Shown here in pieces: positions 7,339-16,648 of a stretch of 33,649 nucleotides of DNA. The notes under the pieces were generated by a model. It had not been told where the DNA came from and ran no database searches. It was given only the letters and a program-made list of their open reading frames with translations. How positions within the stretch are numbered: position 1 is the first letter of the stretch; every line of letters begins with the position of its first letter. The DNA comes from Chloroflexota bacterium (GTDB lineage: Bacteria > Chloroflexota > Limnocylindria > QHBO01). The position numbers were made by a program, and so were the translations under genes. The stretch lies in NCBI GenBank assembly GCA_020848055.1, contig JADLBB010000278.1, forward strand, positions 1-33,649, given 5' to 3'.

Positions 7339-7657
7339 GCACAACTCCGGGGTGACGATGGCGCCACTCGCGCTGAACCTGCGTGACGATCACACCGATG
7401 AGGGCAGGGTTGACTCGGGTCACGAATCGCTCCAAGGCTCGGGAGCCCGATTCGTCGGCTGGGCCGGCCGGGGCACCATCAGATAATGCTTGCGGAGTTG
7501 GGTGGGGTCGAGTGCAGAGCGGGGGATTCTGGTGCAGATAGTCACCGAGGCCCGGCGCCGTCCTATCCCCGCCGTGCTGTCACGCTGGCGGGCGTCAACC
7601 GCACGCCGGGCCGATAGTCATATTGACGATCGCTGCTTATCAGCCGATTACTGAGCC

Positions 7658-8542
7658 ATGAGTGCGCTCGTCCCGAGCCGGAGCCGCCTGTACTTGGCCA
7701 TGGAGCGGCTGCTGCTGGTGTACCTCGCCGCCATCGCGCTGATCATGGTGCTCGGCGGCTATCGGATGACGCCCGACGTGTTCTTCGTCTTCGCCGGCAT
7801 CGCGGCGCTGCTGATGGGCCGCGGCTTCGCGTTCGTCCGGGACTGGTTCCCGCTGGTGGCGATCTTCCTCGCCTGGCAGACCATGCGCGGGATCGCCTGG
7901 CAGGCGGGCTTCACGGTCCAGTCGGATGCGCTGATCGCGGTCGAGCGCGCGATCCACCTCGGCGCGGTACCCACGGTTGTACTCCAGGACGCGCTGCGCG
8001 GGCCGGGCATCTCGCCGCTCGATGTATTCCTGGCCACGGTGTACCACGCCCACTTCCTGCTCCCACTGGCCCTCGGCTTCCTGCTGTGGCTCAGCTCGCG
8101 GCGGCTGTTCTATCGCTACATGGCGGTCCTGCTGGTCGTGTCGATCGTGCAGTTCGTCGTCGCGCTCCTGATGCCTGCCGCCCCGCCGCGCTTCGCCTAC
8201 CAGTTCGGTGAGGATCTCGGTGTCGCCGACGTGAGCCTCGAGGTCACCCAGGCATTCGGCTGGGGCGGGCTGAGCTGGGCGTACGCGAACATGATCGGCA
8301 ACCCGTATGCGGCGTTCCCTTCGCTCCACGCGGCCTACCCGGTCATCGCTCTGCTCACCGGGCGGCAGCGCTGGCCGTGGCTGACCTGGCCGTTCGTGAT
8401 CTACACCGCGACGGTCTGGTTCGCGATCGCGTACCTCGGCCACCACTACCTGATCGACGCCTACGCGGGCGCACTGCTGGCGCTCGGCGTATGGTGGGCC
8501 ATCGGCCGGTGGTTTATCCGGGATACACCACATCCTCGCTGA
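7658..8542 (+). CDS. PAP2-superfamily membrane phosphatase / Aur1-Ipt1-like (PAP2_3)
   Basis: Multi-TM; PAAPPRF ... NPYAAFPSLHAAYPVIAL ... YLGHHYLIDAYAG matches PAP2 C2 and C3 motifs. Confidence 0.85.
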   Translation: MSALVPSRSRLYLAMERLLLVYLAAIALIMVLGGYRMTPDVFFVFAGIAALLMGRGFAFVRDWFPLVAIFLAWQTMRGIAWQAGFTVQSDALIAVERAIHLGAVPTVVLQDALRGPGISPLDVFLATVYHAHFLLPLALGFLLWLSSRRLFYRYMAVLLVVSIVQFVVALLMPAAPPRFAYQFGEDLGVADVSLEVTQAFGWGGLSWAYANMIGNPYAAFPSLHAAYPVIALLTGRQRWPWLTWPFVIYTATVWFAIAYLGHHYLIDAYAGALLALGVWWAIGRWFIRDTPHPR

Positions 8543-9782
8543 ACTCCTCGGTCTCGTCGCTCGACGAGTCCACGCTGATGCCGGTCACCGTGACGGTGAT
8601 CTGGGACCCGGTGTCGGTGAAGGCGAGGATGCCGTATTGCTGTTGCTCGGCCTTGACGATGCCGGAGGTCCACGTCCCGTCGTTCGTCGTGAACCCCGCG
8701 TCGAGGGCCGCGAGCTGCGCGGTGGGAATGCCGCCCGGCGCATTGGTCCCATCGTCGAAGGCGAGGAAGTGGTTGTCGCCGTGGACCATGAACAGGCGAT
8801 CCTTCTTGCCCAGCGTGGTGAACTCGCCGATGAGCTCGTCGCGCTCGGTGGAGAAGCTGCCCCAGGTGATCGAGTCGTCGCCGTTCCACGGCGAGCCGCA
8901 GAAGATGACGATGCACGGCTCGGTCGCGTTGTCCACGATGTCGAGCGCCCACGCCTTCTGCGTCGCTCCCAGCATCGTCTTGGAGCTGTTGTCGGTCGAG
9001 CCATTGGTCGAGCGGTACGAGCGAACGTCGAGGATGATGAAGCGCACCCGGCCGATGACGTAGGTGTGGTAGATGCCCTCATCGTCGGGCAGGGTCCAGT
9101 GCGGGACGTGGGTGCGATACACCGCCTGAGCGGCGGGCTTCGAGGCGGACCCGGCGTGCGAGTCGTTGGGGCCGAAGTCGTGATCGTCCCAGTGGTAGTC
9201 CATCCAGCCCTGCTCGTGCAGCAGCCGCTGCCTGGAGGCCGCCATCACGTCGTTGTAGGCGTTGCGGAACGACGTCTGGTTGTTCGAGCCGATGTCGCGG
9301 TAGTGGCGGTCGCCCATGTGCACGCCGCCGATCAGCTCTCCGGACTCCAGGCGCGCGCGGATGACATCGAAGGTCGGCGCATTGCTCACGTCGTCGTCCA
9401 CGTACTCGCCGCCGGAATGGCCGGCGCACGAGGCCGCCCAGATGGCGAAGTCGTATGCCGTGCCCACGGTCGGGAAGGTGCGGAACGTGCCGGTCACGTC
9501 GGACCCGGCGAAGCCGTAGTAGTAGCGCGTGTCGGGCGACAGGGCGGGCAGGTCGAACTTCCACACGTCGTCGCTGCCCTCGGTGCCGACGACGGTCGAG
9601 AAGCCGGACAGGTCGGAGCTGGTCGAGTAGCGCAGCGTGACGGCCGAGGCGTCGGTCGATCGCGCGAGCACCGTGGCCGCGGAGTCCGAGACGTTGCCGG
9701 CCCACACCCATGAGACGGTGATGGCCGGGGGCTCGACCGGGGTGTAGCCGGCCTGGCCCCCGGAGTGGCCCCAGCGTCTCAC
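8514..9782 (-). CDS. PhoD-like metallophosphatase/phosphodiesterase with FnIII-like N-terminus
   Basis: GTG start at 9782 (GTGA overlap with upstream stop); WAASCAG, GGVHMGDRHYRDI, MDYHWDDHDFGPNDS, VHGDNHFLAFDDG motifs. Confidence 0.8.
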   Translation of the reverse strand: MRRWGHSGGQAGYTPVEPPAITVSWVWAGNVSDSAATVLARSTDASAVTLRYSTSSDLSGFSTVVGTEGSDDVWKFDLPALSPDTRYYYGFAGSDVTGTFRTFPTVGTAYDFAIWAASCAGHSGGEYVDDDVSNAPTFDVIRARLESGELIGGVHMGDRHYRDIGSNNQTSFRNAYNDVMAASRQRLLHEQGWMDYHWDDHDFGPNDSHAGSASKPAAQAVYRTHVPHWTLPDDEGIYHTYVIGRVRFIILDVRSYRSTNGSTDNSSKTMLGATQKAWALDIVDNATEPCIVIFCGSPWNGDDSITWGSFSTERDELIGEFTTLGKKDRLFMVHGDNHFLAFDDGTNAPGGIPTAQLAALDAGFTTNDGTWTSGIVKAEQQQYGILAFTDTGSQITVTVTGISVDSSSDETEEFSEDVVYPG

Positions 9783-10642
9783 GCCGACAGCGGGAAGGGA
9801 TCGATCGCCAGCGCCGTGCCCTCGCGGAACCACGGCACCGCGATCGTAGTCCGGTTGCCCATCGTCGCGGCGCAGGTCGCGAACAGCCACACGTTGTTGG
9901 CCGCGGTGCTCATCGTCTTCGCCCCGATGAACGACCACGAGAAGCCGTCGCGCGAGGCGAACGCGCGATAGATAAGACCCGATCGGTCGATTCGCAGGAA
10001 CCATCCGCTCATCGCCGTCATGCCCGTCCCGGTTTCGCCGAGCACGTTGCTGCCATCCCAACCGATGAGCCGGATCTGGTTGCTCGTCTCGGTGTCGAGG
10101 TGCACGCCTATCGTCTGGCCGGTGGTCCCGGCATACGGCCTGCCGTCGTTGTCGTTGACGGCGATGCCGATGTGCGACTCGTTGTTCGTAGAGGGCAGGT
10201 CGAAGGCCGTCGAGATGTAGGTGACGATGCACTTCCCGTCAGGCAGGGTGTAGTCCTGCTTGAGCTCCACCGAATCGCCGGACGAGGTACCGATCATCAT
10301 CAGCAGCCAGCCGGCGCGCGTGGCCACGTCGTAGATACCGGCCCCGCTGCCGGCCATGAGCGACGCCGTGCCCGACGACCCATCGACGGCGGTGAATGGG
10401 CTGATGCTGCCGGCGAACTCGGCGTCACAGCCGCCGGCCGGCGCCGGTGAGTTGAGGAGGTCCGGGATGGTCAGGCCCCCACCACCACTCGGCGCGTACT
10501 CCAGCGCCGTCGCTCCCGAGTTGACCTTGAGAATCTGGCCGGCCGTGCCGATGGCAAGCCGTGACGGTGCGCCCGATGCCCCGCCCTGGATGATGTCACC
10601 GGCGGCGGTCATCGGGTTTTTCATGAGCGGTACGTCGGCCAT
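9779..10642 (-). CDS. Tail fibre / receptor-binding-like structural protein
   Basis: MKNPMTAAGDIIQGGASGAPSRLAIGTAGQILKVNSGATALEYAP fibre-type N-terminus; RBS AGGAGG; position after tail hub. Confidence 0.7.
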   Translation of the reverse strand: MADVPLMKNPMTAAGDIIQGGASGAPSRLAIGTAGQILKVNSGATALEYAPSGGGGLTIPDLLNSPAPAGGCDAEFAGSISPFTAVDGSSGTASLMAGSGAGIYDVATRAGWLLMMIGTSSGDSVELKQDYTLPDGKCIVTYISTAFDLPSTNNESHIGIAVNDNDGRPYAGTTGQTIGVHLDTETSNQIRLIGWDGSNVLGETGTGMTAMSGWFLRIDRSGLIYRAFASRDGFSWSFIGAKTMSTAANNVWLFATCAATMGNRTTIAVPWFREGTALAIDPFPLSA

Positions 10643-10654
10643 CGGTTCGTCCTC

Positions 10655-13435
10655 CTAGCTGAAGGTGTACGGGCGCAGGAAGTACGTCCCGTTCTCTGAG
10701 TCGCGCATGAGGGCGGCCTCCTCGCCCGAGGTCACCCCGGCGTCGTTGAAGTACGGCAGCCCGTCGCCATCGATGCCCCACTTCGAGGTGATCGAGACCT
10801 CCACGCTGTCAGGGTCTTCGTCGTCGTAGGTCGGCGTGCCGGCATCGACGGTGAAGGCCGTCCCGGTGTCGTCGGTGTCCTCGGCCGGAGTGCCCGGATA
10901 GGACCCGTAGACGTTCGTGCCGCCGTCGTAGGTGAACAACGACACGACCAGCGCCTCGCCGCTGCCGGGCGCGTCAGGCGCGATGTCCCCAGGCCAGATC
11001 ACCGATTCGGGCCAGGTGATCGTGCTGCTCCCGTCGCCGATGATCTTCAGCGTCATCCAGGCGGCTTCACCGTCGGAGGCCCCGTCGAGGCTGACGGTCA
11101 GGTTCGCGCCGAGGGTGCCCTCGTGGTCGGAGCCATCGCCGAAGTCGAACGTCTCGGTGGCGCCCATGGTGCCGTGATCGACGACCGTGGCTCCGGTGCC
11201 GAGGCCAGACACGATGGCGGCCAGCGCCGCGCGCACGTCGCGGACCGTGCTCGGTAGGCCGATCTCGGTCGGGTCGGGGACCTCGATGTCCGAGTCGTTG
11301 AAGTAGTGCTCCCCGTCGTCGGACAGCAAGCCAGCCTCGACGGTCGATCCGGTCGGGACGTAAGTGCCCGGGTCGCCATAGTCGCCCTGCCCTTGGCGCA
11401 CCGTCGTCAGCGGATCGTCACCCACGGTCCCGCTGCCAGTCAGCTCGACCCAGGAGTTCAGCGACGTGGTTGTGACGTCGTCCTCGGGCAGGTCGCTTTC
11501 GGCGGTGTCCCGGAAGCTGATGGCGGCGCCGGTCCCGCCACCGGTCGGCGCGGTATGCAGAACGCCGTACTCGATGACCAGGTAATCGTCCTCGTCGGCC
11601 GAGGCGTACCCAGTGAACGATCCGCCCCACGAACGGTTGACGTGGGTGGGCTGCGCAGCGAGGTTGACGTCCCCGGTGCAGTCGCCGACGTTCCACAGGG
11701 TGGCGACGAAGCCGGTGCCCTCACGGTAGATCCGGCCGCACGTCTCCAGCCGATGGTTCTGGGCGCCCTCGCTGATGCCGGTGCCGTTGCGCGCATTCGC
11801 ACGGTTCTGGCCCCGCACGGTGCCGCCGCTCTGGATCAGCGACGTGATGCCGGCGTGGCCCAGCCGGACCACGTAGCCGCGAATGGCGACGTCGCCGACC
11901 GCGGCATTGACGGCTGACCAGGACACCGAGCCGTTGACCGAGCTCTGCGGCTCGGGGTCCATCATGAAGTACTCGAACGCCGCGCCGTTGTCGTCCTCCC
12001 AGGCAGCGTCGATGTTGCCCAGCCCGAGGTCCGGCGCCGCCAGCTGCTCCGGCATGTCGTCGTGCTCGCCCGACTGGTGATCGGTGTGGTAGAGCCGGAC
12101 GCTGTTGCCCTCGGCAGGCGTCGTCGGTGGTCGGGGCCCGCAGCACATCTCCGAGCCACTGCCCGGTGCGCCCTCGCCACCCATCCCACCGTCGCCGCCC
12201 GGCTCGCTCGACGCGTCGTTGTACTCGCACACCACCCGCAGCGAGCGGTGGGCATCCTCGGTCGTGGCGTCGTGGGCGCCGGGCACGAGCTCGACGCGCA
12301 GGCCGATGAGTCGCACGTCCTCGTCGATCCCGCCGGCGTCGAGCGTGTGCAGGTCGCCGGGCACCAGGTGCTTCCACGGCAGATAGCGCCCGTTCGCCTC
12401 GTCGTCGCCGGGCGTGATCTCGACCTCGCGCGCGACGGTGCGGGCGTGCTGCCGGCGCAGGAACTCCAGCCCGACGCGCTCCAGCATGTCGGGGTCGTCG
12501 CTGTCGCGGTACTCGATCGCCGCCATCCGTCCCGGCCCCGAGCTGTAGCCGGGGTCGGCGACGGTGACGTAGGTGGCGTTGGCTCCCTCGACGCTGACGT
12601 GGGTGTACGGCTCGTCCTCACCCTGCTCCTCGAGGTCGGTCAGGATGTTGCTGAAGACGTCGGCCTCGGCGGTGATGCGGACCTTGCCGGCGCCGAAGGT
12701 GGCCGAGGTGCGGTCGATCCCGAACGAGGTCGTGCCGAAGCCGTTGTAGGCATCGACCTGGAAGTCGAAGCGCTCGACCAGGTACATGTCGCCGGCCTGC
12801 GCCAGGCGCTGGTACAGGTTCCAGGCGTCGGCGTTCGTGTTGATCTCGAAGAAGCGGTCCTCGGCCAGCGAGACCCAGGTGTTGCCGTCGGAGTCGACGG
12901 TGCGCGTGGCGGTCCAGTCGATCGGCGACAGCGGGGTGCCGACGTGGTTCTGCCCTTCCTCGACGCCGCGGGTCATGATCGCGCCCGGCGGCTGCTGCCT
13001 CCACTGCCAGCGGCCCGGGACGTTCGACGAGCCGCGCTCAGCCGATGCCGGCGGCGAGGGTGCAGACGGCACCTCGAGCAGGCGCGCGTGCTGGAACAGC
13101 GACAGGATGCCGAGCCCGCCGACGTGGATGATCTCGTTGACCTCGCCGTTCTGCGACAGCACCGTCGTGTGCGACGGCCCGAGGCGCACGGTCAGGTCGA
13201 CCGGATCGGTCTGGATGGCCGGGAAGGTCACCGTCACCCAGCGCCCGGCCTGGAGCAGGTTCGACGGATCGTCGTGGCGGTTGACCCGGATGTCGATCGC
13301 GTTGAAGCCGTGCGTCGACAGGATCGACGTCGCCTCGAAGGAGATGAGCCGATCGATCGTGCCGAGCGCCGTGGCGCTCCCGCCGGCGACCGGGGGATCG
13401 TCCCTCTCGTAGACGGTGAGGACGACGACGGCCAT
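10655..13435 (-). CDS. Minor tail / tail hub (ReqiPepy6 gp37-like) protein with long C-terminal extension
   Basis: 926 aa; ISFEATSILSTHGFNAIDIRVNRHDDPSNLLQAGRWVTV...; follows distal tail gene. Confidence 0.75.
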   Translation of the reverse strand: MAVVVLTVYERDDPPVAGGSATALGTIDRLISFEATSILSTHGFNAIDIRVNRHDDPSNLLQAGRWVTVTFPAIQTDPVDLTVRLGPSHTTVLSQNGEVNEIIHVGGLGILSLFQHARLLEVPSAPSPPASAERGSSNVPGRWQWRQQPPGAIMTRGVEEGQNHVGTPLSPIDWTATRTVDSDGNTWVSLAEDRFFEINTNADAWNLYQRLAQAGDMYLVERFDFQVDAYNGFGTTSFGIDRTSATFGAGKVRITAEADVFSNILTDLEEQGEDEPYTHVSVEGANATYVTVADPGYSSGPGRMAAIEYRDSDDPDMLERVGLEFLRRQHARTVAREVEITPGDDEANGRYLPWKHLVPGDLHTLDAGGIDEDVRLIGLRVELVPGAHDATTEDAHRSLRVVCEYNDASSEPGGDGGMGGEGAPGSGSEMCCGPRPPTTPAEGNSVRLYHTDHQSGEHDDMPEQLAAPDLGLGNIDAAWEDDNGAAFEYFMMDPEPQSSVNGSVSWSAVNAAVGDVAIRGYVVRLGHAGITSLIQSGGTVRGQNRANARNGTGISEGAQNHRLETCGRIYREGTGFVATLWNVGDCTGDVNLAAQPTHVNRSWGGSFTGYASADEDDYLVIEYGVLHTAPTGGGTGAAISFRDTAESDLPEDDVTTTSLNSWVELTGSGTVGDDPLTTVRQGQGDYGDPGTYVPTGSTVEAGLLSDDGEHYFNDSDIEVPDPTEIGLPSTVRDVRAALAAIVSGLGTGATVVDHGTMGATETFDFGDGSDHEGTLGANLTVSLDGASDGEAAWMTLKIIGDGSSTITWPESVIWPGDIAPDAPGSGEALVVSLFTYDGGTNVYGSYPGTPAEDTDDTGTAFTVDAGTPTYDDEDPDSVEVSITSKWGIDGDGLPYFNDAGVTSGEEAALMRDSENGTYFLRPYTFS

Positions 13436-13438
13436 GTG

Positions 13439-13885
13439 CTACGAACCCGAGCCGGAGGTATCCCAGTCGGGCGATTCGTACGACTCGAAGACCACCGTGC
13501 ACTCGGCGAACTCCGGCACCACCGGGCGCTCGTACTGGCCGAAGGCCCGGCAGTCCAGCGTGCGCACCGAGCCGTCCTCGAGGGTCTCGACCAGATTGCC
13601 GTGGTTCGTGGGCTGGAAGCGCGTCTCGAAGTCGGTGAGGTAGGTGCGCAGCGAGCTGCGCGGATCCAGAGCTGCCGGGTCAGCTTGGACCATGCCGACG
13701 TAGAAGATGCGCCGGCGGTGCAGGCGCCGCGGCCGGGCGAAGACGCCCGGGACCTGGGCCGGCGTCTGATCCTCGCCGATGTACTCCAGCTCCTCGTGGT
13801 CGTGCTGCAGGAAGATGCCCTGGGTGGGGCTGGCGTTCAGCCCGAAGCTGTTCCAGGTCGAGTCGATGACGACGACGCCGCTCAT
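13439..13885 (-). CDS. Distal-tail-like protein
   Basis: 148 aa located between tape measure and tail hub; position-based call. Confidence 0.5.
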   Translation of the reverse strand: MSGVVVIDSTWNSFGLNASPTQGIFLQHDHEELEYIGEDQTPAQVPGVFARPRRLHRRRIFYVGMVQADPAALDPRSSLRTYLTDFETRFQPTNHGNLVETLEDGSVRTLDCRAFGQYERPVVPEFAECTVVFESYESPDWDTSGSGS

Positions 13886-15768
13886 TCGTTGTCGAACCTC
13901 CGGCCGCGACGCAGCCCCTTCAGGTGCCGGACGTTGCGCACGCCCGATGCGATCTCGCTGGTGTTGCGAGCGCGGACGAGGCCCTCGGCGTAGATCGTGA
14001 TGTTGTCGCCACCGCCACCGCCACCGCCGTCAGCTGCCGCCACCATCGAGAAGGCATTGCCGCCGAACCAGTCGCGCAGCGCCTGCGCCGCCCCGGGCGG
14101 GACGACCATCTCGTCGGCATGCAGGAAGGCAGGGCCGGTCTGCGGCACGCGCCAGGCGCCGGTCTGGTACTCGCGCATCTTCGGGTCGGCGGCCGCGATC
14201 GGGACCGTCCTGGGCTGCACGCCGCTGATCTGGTTCTTCGCCGTCTCGCTGCCGCCGGTGATGAAGTCGAAGAACCCACCGATCGCGCTGGCCACGGTCG
14301 AGACGACGCCGAGGATGCCCTCGATCGCTCCGACCACGATGCCGATGGCGGTGCTCACCGCCGAGGCGATGGCGTCGAAGATCCCGGTCACCCATGGCAG
14401 GGCCACGTCGCCGAGCCAGCCGAAGATGGTCTTGACGATGTCCTGGATGCCGAGGAAGTTCGTCTGCCAGGCGAGGAATAGCAGGCCGAGCGCGGTGATG
14501 ATCAGGCCGATCGGACCGCTGGCTGCGATCAGCCCCATGATCGTGCGCCCGGTTGTCAGCAGCGCAGGGATCGCCTGCTTGACCAGCACGCCGGCCATCG
14601 CTCCGATCGCGCTCACGACCGGGGTGAGCAGCGGGCCGAAGCCGGCCAGCACTGGGCCCAGGAAGAGCAACACATCCTTGAACGGGCCGAGCCCGTTATC
14701 GATCATCGCCAGGATCTCGCGACCCCACGCCTGGAACTGCCTGGTCGGGCCCGTCGCGATCGCGTCGCCGGCGCGGGTCGAGGCTCCCTCAATGTCACCG
14801 ATCAGCGACGTGGCAGCGCCTGCGGCGGTGTCGAAGCCGAGGACGATGTCGGCGGTGACGTCCTCCCACTTCGTGCCGTACAGGGCCACGCCCAGCTCGT
14901 CACGCGCGGCGACGTTGTCGATCTCGCGCAGCTTGTCGTTGATCATCTCCATGGCGTCGGCGCCGCTCATGGATCCGTCGCTGATCTTCTCGATCACGTC
15001 GTCGTAGTCGAGCCCCAGCTTCTCGAACGCGTCGCGCGTCGAGGCGCTGTTGTCGGTCAGCCGGATGCTGAACTCCTTGAGCGCGTCGCCGAGGTAGTCG
15101 GTGTTGCGGACGCCCTTCTCCAGGCCGTCGATGAGGATGGCCAGGAACTCCTCGGAGCTGAGGCCCAGCTGGCTCGCGAAGGGTGCGTACTCCTGGAGCG
15201 TGTCGATCAGGTCCTGGCCGGCATCGCCGCCCTGCTGCAGGCCGGACGTGATGAGGTCCATCGCCTGCTGGCCGGACAGCGCGAAGTTGTCCACCAGCGG
15301 GCGTGCGGCCTTCATCGACTCGGCGATGTCGATCCCGAACACGTCGCGCAGGGTGATCGCCGCGGCGGTGATGTCCTCCAACTCGTCGGGCGCCAGCTTG
15401 CCCAGGTTGGACTCGACGGTGGCGACGGCGTCGGCCAGGTCGAGGTAGTCATCCCCGAAGTTGTTCGCGTGCAGGTCCTTGAGCACCTGCTCCTGATCGG
15501 CCAGCCCATCGTTGCTCTCGCCGGTGCGCGCCGACAGCAGAGCCATCGCGTCGGCCAGCTGCGTGGCGCGACCGGCGCCGCCGGCGATGATGTTCGTGGT
15601 CACGGCGCCGACGGCCCCGGCGATCATGTTGCCGAGCTGGCCCTTCAGGGCCTGGCCGAACTTCGTGCTGAACGCCTCGCCGCCCTTCTCGCCGGCCTCC
15701 TTGACCTCGGCCTCGAAGCCCTCGTCGTCGGGCAGCAGCCTCAGGAAGACGTCACCGATCGTCGCCAT
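13882..15768 (-). CDS. Tail tape measure protein
   Basis: 628 aa, helical with hydrophobic stretches; ADAMALLSARTG...ALKEFSIRLTDNSASTRDAFEKLGLDYDDV typical of phage TMPs. Confidence 0.92.
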   Translation of the reverse strand: MATIGDVFLRLLPDDEGFEAEVKEAGEKGGEAFSTKFGQALKGQLGNMIAGAVGAVTTNIIAGGAGRATQLADAMALLSARTGESNDGLADQEQVLKDLHANNFGDDYLDLADAVATVESNLGKLAPDELEDITAAAITLRDVFGIDIAESMKAARPLVDNFALSGQQAMDLITSGLQQGGDAGQDLIDTLQEYAPFASQLGLSSEEFLAILIDGLEKGVRNTDYLGDALKEFSIRLTDNSASTRDAFEKLGLDYDDVIEKISDGSMSGADAMEMINDKLREIDNVAARDELGVALYGTKWEDVTADIVLGFDTAAGAATSLIGDIEGASTRAGDAIATGPTRQFQAWGREILAMIDNGLGPFKDVLLFLGPVLAGFGPLLTPVVSAIGAMAGVLVKQAIPALLTTGRTIMGLIAASGPIGLIITALGLLFLAWQTNFLGIQDIVKTIFGWLGDVALPWVTGIFDAIASAVSTAIGIVVGAIEGILGVVSTVASAIGGFFDFITGGSETAKNQISGVQPRTVPIAAADPKMREYQTGAWRVPQTGPAFLHADEMVVPPGAAQALRDWFGGNAFSMVAAADGGGGGGGDNITIYAEGLVRARNTSEIASGVRNVRHLKGLRRGRRFDNE

Positions 15769-15770
15769 CG

Positions 15771-16214
15771 CTAGGCCCTCGCGCTCATGCGCCGCGGCTC
15801 AACGCCGGGCAGTGCCACCAGGCCGGGGTCGCGCATCGCGATCTGCATCACGGCCTGCTCCAGCGCGCTGCCGGTGAGGGATTCGCCGCCCTTCGCCTGG
15901 GCGCGCTTGGTCTTGAGCCGGCCTCGCTGGCCGCGCCACTTCGCGGCCGCCTTCTTGTCCATGGCCGCGACGGTCCCGATGCGCACGGCCTCGACCTGCG
16001 ACTCGAACCTGGACAGGTACTCGTCGACGGCCCGTTCACCGGAGGCATCGAGATACGCGCGCAGCTGCTCATCGGTCAGCTCACGCCGGATGTACGGCGC
16101 GCTCCAGCCCCATTCGCGGGCGCACCACTCATAGACTGCCGCAAGCTGACCTGCAGCAGCGTCCGGACGTCCGCGTTGTCCAGTGCCAGCCGCAGCAGGA
16201 TGACGGCTAAAGGG
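15771..16214 (-). CDS. Tail assembly chaperone, frameshifted C-terminal part
   Basis: AVYEWCAREWGWSAPYIRRELTDEQLRAYLDASGERA... lies in the -1 frame relative to the upstream chaperone, without a clear start of its own. Confidence 0.75.
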   Translation of the reverse strand, partial: PFSRHPAAAGTGQRGRPDAAAGQLAAVYEWCAREWGWSAPYIRRELTDEQLRAYLDASGERAVDEYLSRFESQVEAVRIGTVAAMDKKAAAKWRGQRGRLKTKRAQAKGGESLTGSALEQAVMQIAMRDPGLVALPGVEPRRMSARA

Positions 16215-16648
16215 AAGGCGGCCGCCAGCACCACGAACAGCCCGGTGATCAGCTGCGGCGCCGTCGCGTTGGCACGGATCCAGTCGTCGTCGGGCAGCAT
16301 GCCATCGACGTCGTACGCGCGCAGCAGCTCCAGCTGCAACGCCGGCATGCCCTGCAGGAAGGCCACCACCACCAGCGGGTTCGCCTCGAGCGACAGGCCG
16401 CCCAGCGTCTCGTCCATGCGGCGCTGGAAGGTCGCCGTCCACTTCTCGTTATCCTCGATGGCCAGCACGCGCAGCTGGACCTCGAGATCGCCGAGGGCGA
16501 GGACGGCGCGCCTGGCGAAGATGTCGTCCAGGGTCCGCTCGGGGAGCATCGCGCGCAGCAGGCGCGCCACACCGCCGGGCCCGGCCGAGGGGATGGGGGA
16601 GGGCGGGAGAGCGGCCGGAGCCGCCCCCCGCTTCTGACCGGAGGCCAT
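16076..16648 (-). CDS. Tail assembly chaperone (upstream frame)
   Basis: MASGQKRGAAPAALPPSPIPSAG...RTLDDIFARRAVLALGDLEVQLRVLAIEDNEKW; between major tail protein and TMP; TGATG coupling. Confidence 0.75.
   Translation of the reverse strand: MASGQKRGAAPAALPPSPIPSAGPGGVARLLRAMLPERTLDDIFARRAVLALGDLEVQLRVLAIEDNEKWTATFQRRMDETLGGLSLEANPLVVVAFLQGMPALQLELLRAYDVDGMLPDDDWIRANATAPQLITGLFVVLAAAFPLAVILLRLALDNADVRTLLQVSLRQSMSGAPANGAGARRTSGVS

Noticed and set aside
7640-8533. Minus-strand 297-aa ORF opposite PAP2
   Set aside because: Charged, low-complexity antisense translation of a clear PAP2 gene.
12062-13993. 643-aa plus-strand ORF
   Set aside because: Antisense to tail hub, distal tail and the tape-measure 3' end; V/R/D/G-rich shadow composition.
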